Assembly (NCBI GenBank): GCA_037178855.1
Contig: JASJZC010000001.1
Coordinates: 2,852,001-2,916,000, forward strand
From: Oscheius sp. JU75
Lineage: Eukaryota; Nematoda; Chromadorea; Rhabditida; Rhabditidae
DNA length: 64,000 bases
Reading direction: 5' to 3'
The notes under the pieces are model-generated. The model was not told the DNA's origin. It saw nothing but the letters and a program-made list of their open reading frames with translations, and did no database searches. The translations under genes and the position numbers were made by a program. Shown piece by piece: positions 20,326 to 29,801 of this stretch (position 1 is its first letter; every line of letters starts with the position of its first letter).

Positions 20326-23300
20326 ATGATTCTGCTAGCTGCTATCCTTCTCCAAACCCCTGTCATAGTCGAAACCTTCTTCCACAACATATCAGACCGA
20401 ATCTCCAACTACCAGACGAACCATCAGATCAACGAGACCAACCGGTTCACAGATGAACAGAGGTACGTCCTTTGAGAGCCCTTTTTCTCGTCGAGAGACT
20501 TCTTTTCAAGGTTAACAATTCTCTTCAATATTATAGAATTTTATCTGCTCCAAGTTTGTAGAACATTGACACGATGAAAAACCACTTTTTGAATGAGATA
20601 TAGTGACCGGCACGGGGGATCTTCGACAGCGTGTGTGCAGCTTATAGTCCAGTTTTCGGGCCAAAACAGGAATGACAATACGTTTATGGTTGTTGTTTTT
20701 TTTGCACAGTTGTAACATTGTGTCTGCTTTACAAGTTTGTAGAACATTGTCAAGTCGAGAAAGTTGATCTAGAGCATGGAATGGGCTATGGAAGTTACGA
20801 CATGGTTTTGATACTAAATCAGTAGTTGTCTGTTGCAAATCTCGATTCAGGAACATCTTCTCGTGAGAGAGCACTTCAGTTTTGGGATGGGTTTTTATCC
20901 CAAAACTGAAGTGCCCTCTCCAAAAACACTACATATGAAGTCATAAACAATGTTCCTGGATCACGAACCTTGTATCCCTCCCCCTCCCTCCCCCACACAC
21001 AGTTTCTTCCGATCTCTCTTCATCACACTACTAAAGCATTCCCAGACTTTTCCGACAGGTAAACATGCACGTCAAATGGTACGTAGTTCCAAAAGAAGGA
21101 AAAGTACTAAAGCGGACGAATTCTCTCTCAATTCCGGAACAATGGTCCTTGTGACTGACATTCTCTCTCGAGAAGTGCTCCTTCAAAGTTTCCGAACTTT
21201 AGTCCAGTCCAAAACGAAGTGTGGGGGAGATACGTCACTTGCATTTGGGTTTTATGTCAAGTTTGGCTGATGTAGAACTAGATTGATTGCAGAAATTGTT
21301 AGGATTAACAATGAAATGTCAAGCGAGTTCAAGAGATTCTGTCAGCAGGACATTATCACTGAGGTTGACTTGTCACCTAAACCCTTTACAGTAAGCAACG
21401 AAAGATAGCTTTGAAACTTCCGGTGGATGACCACCAGCAAACAGACAATACTATCAGTTTTTCCTATCAGACTTCGTAGCTTGGGTGGGAGAGACTCGGT
21501 AAGCCTTTGGATAGAGCACTTAGAGGGATGATGGTGAAGAGTCTTCGTCAAAGAGATCCTTCTGTAGATTTACAAGAAAATTGAAATGCTCTTTTTCTTG
21601 TAACTGTTTCAGACTACTTTACCACCTGCTCAAAGACTATGAGAAGGCCGTTCGTCCGGTCAGAAACGCCTCTCATACTGTGACAGTCAAGCTCGGCATG
21701 ACGATGACGAACATCTTCGACATGGACGAGAGGAATCAAGTCTTGACCATCAATGTCTGGCTGGATCAGGTCCGTTTTTGTCATGTGAGGGCAAGAAGGA
21801 ACCCGGAAGCCTTCTTCCGATTCTGCAATAAAGGACGCGTCTCTTTCAGTCGGCTCATTTAGTAGTCAGCTGAGTCTCGTATCTTTTCGGGGAAGAACAC
21901 AGAGAGAAATTTAGGAATGGAACGACGAGCTTCTTCGATGGAATCCAGACGATTTTGGTGGGATACAGTCCATTCGAATACCGTGTGACCTAATATGGCT
22001 GCCGGACATTGTCCTTTACAACAAGTAACTTTTTCTTCTTGTCGTTTTGGAATAGTCACTAATCAGACGGATTGAACAGTACAAGACCTATTCTGTTTAC
22101 CAATACTGGCGGGATCAATTCTGTATTCATGCAAACTAAAGCGGCCACCTTTGAACCCACTTCTCTCACCCCAGATGTTTCTGGCTTGGCTATGTCCTGC
22201 AGAGTTGAGAACTTTCTCTGCAGCATTGTAGAACATCGAAACGGGAGAAAAAGAAAACATTTTGACTGAAATACAGGCACCACAGCGGTGCAACATCTAC
22301 AGAGACAACAGCGCACAACTTATAGTCTAGTTTTTCGAGGGCATATCGTGCATTACGAAAATTGTGATGCACTGCAAATTTGTAGAACATGAAAAATGTC
22401 AAAAGTTATTTAATGAGTGAGATATACCGTCGGGCGCATCGCATAGCCTCTCTTCACTAGTTGACAGTTTCCTTGAGAAGTCAAGGCAACTCTTTCACTT
22501 TTGTTTCCATGAACTTTTTTCAGTGCTGATGACTACACAGCAGGCTACATGCGTTCCCGAGCCATGGTACTCTACACAGGAACAGTTTTCTGGCCGCCAC
22601 CTACTCAATTACGGAGTACGTGTAAAGGTGAGAGTAAGAATTTTACGAAAACAGTGAAGAAACTTCAGTCGATGTCTCCCTCTTCCCCTTCGATGCTCAA
22701 AAGTGTTCTCTAAAATTCGGTTCTTGGACATATCACGGTTTCCAAGTGAGAATATCAAAGTTTTGGAAAGTCAATGGTTTTAGGTAGACATAACGAACAG
22801 AAGTGAGAACATAGATCTCACCAACTACGTGCCTTCTGGGGAGTTTGACCTCGTCAAAGTATGATGTTCTTTCTCCTTATTGGAAACGAAACGATTCAGG
22901 TTTCTCAAAAACGTCGGGTGGTCAAGTACACATGCTGTCCGGAGCCTTATCCGGACATTACCTTCTTTATCTACATACAGAGAAAGACTCTCTACTATTT
23001 GTACAATATTGTTTTTCCATGTCTCATGATGAGTGTACTGACTCTTCTGGGTGAGTCGGATTACTGATTACCGTAATACCTGGAACTAACACAGTTACCA
23101 CAGTTTCGAGTTGTGGCGCACCATCGCCTCACTTTCTCTTCATTTTCTGGTTCAAAGAGTCATTTCCAGCTTTGCAATGTTCTACAAAGTTATAGAGCAG
23201 ATCAAGGACTACAACTTTGTAAAACTTGGCATAACCGGAAAATGAGATCTTGTCCCCGAAAAGCGGGCACATGCTCAGAACTCAGCGGCAAGAGAGTACA

Positions 23301-24374
23301 GTAACCTGTCCTCCCTTTCAGTATTCGTTCTTCCGCCCGACTCTGGTGAAAAGATCGCCCTTGGAATCACTGTCTTGCTCGCATTTTCCGTAAGTTCTGT
23401 TTATCTTCTTTCACTCATCCCTAAAATCCCAGGTCTTCGTCTTGGCAATCGCTGAGAAAATGCCGGAGACATCGGATTCCATGCCACTGATCGGAATCTA
23501 TCTGACTGTCGTCATGGGGATGACCTCAGTCTCCGTGGTAATGACAGTCCTCGTGCTCAACTTCCATCACAGAGGTCCCTTCAATGAGCCCGTTCCCTTC
23601 TGGGTTCGGAACCTCATTCTGGACAAGTTGAGGAGGGTTTTGAGGATGAAACTTCCTCCATGTGAGTCAAAATTTTTTTGATTCTGATTACAGTTTTTCA
23701 AACTATAGTACTTTTTAAATTGGTCCGTTCTGATCGACTTCCTTTCAGTACCCGATATGGTTCCCAAGTCGTCGATGAGTATCGGTCAGAACGGAATGAT
23801 GCGACGAATGTCTGTGCGGATGGCCATGAGCGACATGAAGCAGGACTTTACAGCTTTAGCTGATCGGCCGGATCTTCTATTGAACGGATCGCCGGTCCTC
23901 TTGGTGAGTCTTTTTGAATGCAACCCTTTTCGGTCGTACCTTCAAAAGTTGCCTTCTTGTTAGACCTGTTCAGATGAGCTTCCAGAGATCCTGTGGTATG
24001 TACTTTTTCCAGGAATCCGCCAAAGAGCCTCTCCTCCTGGACATCCCAAACACAGAAGTTGTCGTCAATAGTAACGGATTGACCAGAAAACGACGACCAA
24101 GTACTGAGGAACTGCAGGCGAAGCTTATCAAAACTATGCAGGTGAAATGATAACATATCAAAAACCACATCAACCTCCTCAGGTTTTGATAAAAAGACAG
24201 CAGAAAGAAGACGCTGGGGAGAAGCTGGCCAACGAATGGCGACAGGTAGCACAAGTGATAGACTCCCTTCTTTTCTGGCTGTTCCTCTTCGCCACCTCTA
24301 CAATCACATTTGTCCTTCTCGTCCTCATTCCTTTCATGTACAGACCCTTTGATAACGATGATGATTTCAAGTAG
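20326..24374 (+). CDS. alpha-type nicotinic acetylcholine receptor subunit
   Basis: Twelve exons run from ATG 20326 (signal peptide [15 protein letters not shown]) to TAG 24372-24374: 20326-20462, 21613-21769, 21915-22024, 22524-22627, 22669-22745, 22784-22858, 22900-23050, 23322-23389, 23434-23661, 23749-23903, 24013-24141, 24183-24374. All junctions are GT-AG with matching phase. The extracellular domain has the Cys-loop ([20 protein letters not shown], 13 residues between cysteines) and the vicinal pair [10 protein letters not shown] that defines alpha subunits. M2 is preceded by GEK and reads [20 protein letters not shown], indicating a cation channel. M4 is [20 protein letters not shown]. 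The closest known type by motif is the alpha7/ACR-16 group. Intron 1 (1.15 kb) and intron 3 contain related dispersed repeats. TTCCAG abuts the ATG, so trans-splicing is likely. Confidence 0.95.
20867..20920. repeat. near-perfect hairpin in receptor intron 1
   Basis: The arms GAGAGCACTTCAGTTTTGGG and CCCAAAACTGAAGTGCCCTC pair over about 23 bp with a single bulge, leaving an 8-nt loop. It could be a solo inverted repeat or a structured RNA. I know no matching family. Confidence 0.75.
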
Positions 24375-24943
24375 GCGGTCTCGTGTAGAAGTCACACCAG
24401 GTGTCGAGTCGACATTACAGCCAGGACACTGTCATCTTGGGGTTTCAAGATCTTGTTTTCTGGTCCTTCAACCTTTGTAGACCAAAGCAGAGCTGAAAAT
24501 TCAGTTTTTGAAACCAAAATGACTGGAAAAATAGCGAATCTGCTCTTGCTCGATAATTTATAACATCTTCCTGTAATCAAATTCCAGGCAAAAAACCTAT
24601 GATTTCCCGGATGAAATTCACGTGAAACCGAGCTTATTTCAATCCAATTTAAGGTCTTTTCGGCAATGTTTTAAATTACGGGGGAATCCCACCAAAAGGT
24701 GTGTTCGACTACGCACAAGCTCTTAAAATCTTTTCCGGACTGCTTCGGTTAAAAGCTAAAAACTGTGAGAAAATTCCCGGTATACTCATGGAACTCCTGC
24801 CTAAAATCGTCATTTTATCATTTAGAACCTTTGCCTGTAACTTGAAATGCCTGTAGCCTTATTATTAGTGACGTGATACCAGAACGGGTTTGCAAGAATT
24901 TCCCTAATAAACTTTAATCTTTTAAAGAAAATACTATTATATA
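24375..24943. other. spacer between receptor gene and transposon
   Basis: The 3' flank of the receptor gene lies here. I see no ORF of interest and no repeat besides AT-rich sequence at the edge of the inserted element. Confidence 0.4.
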
Positions 24944-25100
24944 TGTTGCAGTTGAAATTGACCGGCCGTTGAAATTGACCAGAACTAGTTGAAATTGACC
25001 GGTCAGTTTCAACTAGTTGAAATTGACCGGTCAATTCCAACTAGTTGGATCAATTTCAACTGTTTTTAAAAATCGAGATTCAGTTGGAATTGACCGGAAG
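24944..25100 (+). repeat. left terminal inverted repeat array
   Basis: At least five copies of a 15-bp motif (GTTGAAATTGACCGG and its complement) alternate to form nested palindromes such as TTGACCGGTCAATT. The array matches the right end of the element in inverted orientation. Confidence 0.85.
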
Positions 25101-25127
25101 TGAAATAATTCCATTTTGTAATAAAAA

Positions 25128-25192
25128 AAGAGGTATATTGCTAAGGCGACCACTTTCCGCCCGATCAACCCGGGTTCGATTCTAAGCAGCGG
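25128..25192 (+). repeat. tRNA-like element inside transposon
   Basis: The segment has an A-box-like TATATTGCTAAGGCGAC and a B box CGGGTTCGATTC. It belongs to the same loose tRNA-like family as other copies in the window and lies between the left terminal array and the integrase gene. Confidence 0.4.
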
Positions 25193-25453
25193 TTTTTAAC
25201 AAAAATCGATTCAAAAATGCTGTGAAATGTAGGATTGAGCGTTCTAATAACCTATTTATGCAAATATTCAGTTGAAATTGACTAGAGGCGAAACACATTT
25301 CGTTATTAACCGCTAGTTTATCCCATTTTTGTTTACTCTATCAGCTTTTTCAACCAAAAAACGATCAACTTTGCGGTGACTAGTATTTATTAGTAGGAAA
25401 CAAACATAAACAATAAAGATGTCAAAAAAAATGACAGAAATAACACAATGTGC

Positions 25454-27273
25454 CTATTTGTTCCTGCAGAAAGAGTTATTCTTGTGACAGCGAGAATTAC
25501 ACAACAATTCACGAGCCTTACACGAACATCGGTTGGAATCACATCTCCCGTAGCAATTGCAGTGCTTGTGTCCTTGTCCTCCCGTAACAGAACCAAAAGA
25601 AATTGCTGCTCGAAATGAAGGTAGTTCCACATCGGGTACAGCAGACGGGAGAACGAACGTTTCCTCCAACGGCTCAACTTGATTCCTCGCGAAAAAGTTG
25701 GGAAGATAGCCGTGACGTGTTCCTAGTCTAAAGAGAACTTATCAAAGAAGCTAAATGATTTGCTTACTTATAAAATCCCTGTTTTTCCTCGAGAACAACG
25801 GCCATTATGCTTCGTGCGCCAGCTTTTGGGCGATCAACATCGGGAATCGCTACCAGAACTGACGTTCCTACTTCGATCGTTCCATATCTATAAAAACGAT
25901 TTCAAGGGTAAAAAATTTGATCATACCTGTTTTTTGAAGCTTGTAGCATTCGATCTGCTTGCCGTTGTAGCGCCTGACCTGCTTGTTCCCGCTGATGACT
26001 GATGGTCGCTTCCTTGTCAGGCCACGGGGTTCCCTCTTCTTCGACGTATTCTTCTGGAGGCCCGTAGAATTCTTGGAAGTATTCTTCACACTCCTCAGCT
26101 TCGGGGACCTCGTGAATCGTCTGGGATTCCGTGCCATTTTCATCGAAACCTACAAGCATAGAGATAAACAAAAATTATTCTAAAATGAAACTAACCGAAC
26201 AAGGCTTTGATTGGGGTTCTTCCAATCCCACGATGAAATCTTGTGTTTTTGATGTATTGTACTCGATCAAGCAGCTCTGACCATTTTGGCGTATCTTTCC
26301 TCTTCATCTCGATAAAAAGGATGTCTTGAATGTCTTTGTTGGACCTCTCGACAGACCCCTGGCTTTGGGAATGTCTCGGACGCCCGTGAATCAGCTTGCA
26401 GGCTGGCCAATTTTTTAGCATCTCTTTCAGTGTCGTATTTTCAAATTCTCGTCCGTTATCCGTCTGTAGCAGCTTCGGAGGTCCTGGAATGAAAAAAGTT
26501 TATCCAAAAAGATTTCTCACCAAATAAGCAGAATATGGAGTTGATCTGCATGGAAACTTCTACAGACGTCTTGGTTTTCAGCGCCCTTAGAACGACGAAC
26601 TTCGTCAAGTGATCCTGGTAGTTTAATATGAACTTATGCTCTCCGTCTGGTACCGACTGTAGATCAATAAGATCCACCTAAAAATAGAAATATCTTTATA
26701 CCAAACTAGCCTGACATCTTTCGTTATGCGTGGTGCTGATTATCGGCTTTATTACCAGCCCTTTCTTCGCTTTGCCCTTCTTCAGTGGACATAAAGGGCA
26801 GCATTTGACAAAAATTGTAACCAGTTCCCTAAAAACTTGCTAACTTTGAAAGGAAAAGACGACTTACTGTGCGATTCCGAAGTATCCTTTAAATTTTGAT
26901 CACATCAAATCGCGTCCGATACATCCTCCGGTAACATGTGTGACGTAAAGTATTTCGAATATTCTTGATTGAGAAACAACGACTTTGCCGTCGTGTAGAA
27001 GCTCCTCTCGGCCATTGATATTTCCTATGCAGAATCTAAAAAATAAAGAGGTGTATTAGGGAAAACATACCTTCTTCCGTAGTTTCGTCTCATCGCGTCA
27101 TTAGTAAATTTTTCGCCGGTTTCCCATCTTTTGACGGCTTCAACGATCTCCTTGTAGTTGTCATCTGTTCGGAGTGTAGATGATTTCTTGCTAGCGACGT
27201 ATTCTTGCAGCTTGACATTGAATCGCGCTCTGTGATCTTCTTTCGCACGATCGTGGAGATTCTCTTCCGACAT
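25454..27273 (-). CDS. transposon integrase (DDE) with Cys-rich tail
   Basis: The gene starts at ATG 27273 (MSEENLHDRAKED) and ends at TAG 25454-25456, with many introns of about 40 nt. In order the product has an N-terminal helical region (residues 1-80), an HHCC-like zinc region (VTHVTGGCIGRD ... VKCCPLC), and a retroviral-type integrase core with D in VDLIDLQS, D in LQTDNGREF and E in SQSQGSVERSN. A linker (HEVPEAEECEEYFQEF) follows, and the end is Cys-rich (CNCYGRCDSNRCSCKAR). This arrangement resembles integrases annotated in animal genomes as KRAB-A domain-containing protein 2-like. The catalytic triad is present and I saw no stop inside the exons I followed, so the element could still be active. 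Confidence 0.8.
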
Positions 27274-27534
27274 TACACCACCTGTAACAATGGCGTGCTC
27301 AAAATAAAGAGAAATAAAAAGAAGAAGAGAACGCGAAAAACAAAGTAAACAAACGATGCAAAGAGTGAAGTTAGTTTTGGCACTAAAATAGTTGCTGAAG
27401 TTTTTTTTCAGCTTGTTTTCGTGATAAAACATTAAAAATGTTGTGCCTGTGACCAATTAGACAAAGAATAAACCGTAAAACATGTAAAGAAAAAAAAGTA
27501 AAATAATTGTAGACACCCCAAATAAACTTTCCGG

Positions 27535-27706
27535 TCAATTTCAACTGAAAACCGGTCAATTTCAACTGAACCTGGTCAATTTCAACTAGTTGGAATTGAC
27601 TGGTCAATTCCAACTAGTTCCGGTCAATTTCAACTAGTTGAAGTTGACCGGTCAATTTCAACTAGTTCCGGTCAATTTCAACGGCCGGTCAATTCCAACT
27701 GCAACA
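27535..27706 (+). repeat. right terminal inverted repeat array
   Basis: Alternating copies of CCGGTCAATTTCAAC and its complement end in CGGCCGGTCAATTCC followed by AACTGCAACA, mirroring the left end at 24944. Confidence 0.85.
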
Positions 27707-27712
27707 TATATA

Positions 27713-27790
27713 GCTCTCGCCAAAATCACTTTCGAAAATCGAGTCCCGCTATGGTCTCGCCACGAACTCCCCGCGCGAATTTTCGGCGGG
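27713..27790 (+). repeat. left TIR of mariner-type element
   Basis: The sequence runs from GCTCTCGCC to AATTTTCGGCGGG and is the inverted complement of 29713-29790. Confidence 0.9.
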
Positions 27791-27949
27791 ATTTCAAATG
27801 ACTCTTTTTGATTCCTGATTTTTCTTCGACCTTCATTTTCATCTTCTGTCCTGATATTTTCAGGGTTTTTTCTGTTTATCACGTATTTACAACTTGTCAC
27901 AATTCGCCTTTCGATTCCGTAGAAAAAAACAGACAAACTCAGCATAATT

Positions 27950-29644
27950 TTATTCACAATCAATCTCCTCATCCGAGGAAGGTACGTCATCATTATAGTC
28001 GACCAAATCACAAACAATAGCATCATCTTTAGCTATAAAATCTTGCTCAACAGCAATAACATGGTCGTAGAAGGACTTTTTGAGAGCATCGTACATTTCA
28101 TAGATGTATTTGACTGCGTTATCTTCGAAGTCTTGTAGCCGATCCGTTGTTTTTGCGTTTCTTGCCAGTTTTGCCTTTAGCCATCCCCATGTATATTCAA
28201 TAGCATTCAGAGAGCAGTGATAGGGCGGCAACTTGACAATTTTCACTCCGTGCTTTGCGGCAATGACGTCGACTTTGAACTTCTTTACGGCATTGCGACC
28301 CCCTCGAATAGCTAGATAATCATGCAAATCTTCCAATAACTGTGCTTTTGTAACAGGGCGAGTGACTTCAACTCCCTTGCTGTTGAGATATTTTATAATA
28401 TCGTCCTTTTTGGAAGACGAGTTTGGAATCTTAAAGTAGACACTAAGTTTGAATCATATGCAAAAACCTGCTCAACGACCGCCGTATGGTATGGAGCATT
28501 ATCAATCACCAAAATGGCAGGACGATCTCCAGCAGCTTTTTTAAAGCTTGGAAGGACCCCTTCCAGATAGGCTTCGTATCTACCACTTGTGATAGTTTTG
28601 TGATAATCACCTCCGTCTGCAGTTCCGGATTTTTGCCAGACCTAGAGCTTTTTCCAGTATGAAAACATTTTGGTTACTTTGAAGGTGTCCTGAACGAATC
28701 CGGCTTCGCCAACAATTCCCAGGATAATCGCCCTTTTTCCCTTCGTAGATGGAGCTGTTGGACCGATGTTCCCGAACTGTTTCATCGATTGCAGTGGCTT
28801 TTCTGTGAAATGAGTAAGGCAAACCAATGGAAATACGAACCGAGGGCATCTCTATCAATCCAATCATAAGCATATCCCATTCCCTCATAGAACCACGATT
28901 CGTCCGAGTAACCAATATAAGCATTCTGAGCACGCCAGTCCTGCATCTCCTTGAGATATCTTCGTCGCCAAGCGACAAGTTCAGGACGATAGTAGATGAT
29001 ATTCCTGTCACGAATGCGTTTGAAGGTAAATCCGATACCCTTCAGGATGCGGCAGAGAGTTCGGTCACTAACTTCAAGAGTACCATGGAGTCTTTGATTG
29101 AGAGCAGCAACTGAGACGGTTTTTTGCTCCGCATACATACTGTGAACAGCAGTGCGAACTTTAAAGAGCGTCTTTGGGTCCGTTTTTCCGACAAGAGCCT
29201 GTGATGCCGTCTGTTCTGTATGGATTTTCACGTGATTAACGCAGGGAGGAAGACTGGATCGGACTGCGGCATCGTTGTCGATAATCAGATGAACTGTGCT
29301 GAGAGAGATGCCGGTCATGTCGCTGGTCAACTTGTATGGGTCGTCAGTTGTGTCGACCACTATGAGTTTCACGTATTCGAATACTCTTCGGATAATTTCC
29401 GTAGACTTTCCACAGAGCTTATTGCCCCCTTGTTTGCAAGCTACTTTTCGCCTATTAGACAGCTGAAAGAAAATGTAATAAAGGGATATAAGATTTTCTA
29501 ACCGAGAAATGCGTCTGTGTAGCGGAATGAAAGGTAATTCATTCCGTAAGCCGGGACACGATTTTTCTTCAAAAGACGGCGCTTTTTCGCAGGAATCCCA
29601 ATTCTATCCTCGCCGGAAGAGTCAATATCAGCGTTAGTACTCAT
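27950..29644 (-). pseudogene. Tc1/mariner-type transposase with an in-frame stop
   Basis: The coding region starts at ATG 29644 (MSTNADIDSSGEDRIG) and ends at TAA 27950-27952, with several short introns. An N-terminal helix-turn-helix region (TSDMTGISLSTVHLIID, then RTLCRILKGIGFTFKR) is followed by a DDE domain: D in IGYSDESWFYEG, D in ILVIDNAPYHTAV, and E in CSLNAIEYTWGWLK. The tail is acidic (DDVPSSDEEIDCE). A TAG at 28642-28644 interrupts the frame between WKKL and VWQKSG, ahead of the second Asp, unless it lies in an intron I did not detect. I therefore call it probably inactive. Confidence 0.75.
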
Positions 29645-29712
29645 ATAAGCGTCTATTTTTGAGAGAAGTTGTCAAAGAGAAACAGTTGAAATCAATTTAT
29701 TAAGTTTGAACT

Positions 29713-29790
29713 TCCGCCGAAAATTCGCGCGGGGGGTTCGTGGCGAGACCATAGCGGGACTCGATTTTCGAAAGTGATTTTGGCGAGAGC
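29713..29790 (+). repeat. right TIR of mariner-type element
   Basis: This is the inverted copy of the left end and is followed by the TA duplication at 29791-29792. Confidence 0.9.
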
Positions 29791-29801
29791 TATACATATT
29801 T

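Larger units (their letters stand above)
24944..27706 (-). mobile_element. integrase-type DNA transposon with repeat-built inverted ends
   Basis: The ends are inverted copies starting TGTTGCAGTTG (24944) and ending CAACTGCAACA (27706). Both are flanked by TATA, a possible 4-bp target duplication. Each terminal region (about 24944-25100 and 27535-27706) is an array of the unit GTTGAAATTGACCGG in alternating orientations, so it also folds on itself. Inside is a minus-strand gene with an integrase domain. Ginger-type transposons combine such integrases with inverted repeats and short duplications, so a Ginger-like assignment is my inference. A tRNA-like element sits inside at 25128. Confidence 0.8.
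27713..29790 (-). mobile_element. Tc1/mariner-IS630 family transposon
   Basis: The terminal inverted repeats are about 78 bp and nearly perfect (one clear mismatch). Both ends start GCTCTCGCCAAAATCAC when read inward and are flanked by TA, the family's target duplication. The element is 2078 bp and carries one transposase gene on the minus strand. It abuts the integrase-type element (only TATATA lies between) and its other end is 11 bp from the stop codon of the oxidase gene. Confidence 0.9.
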
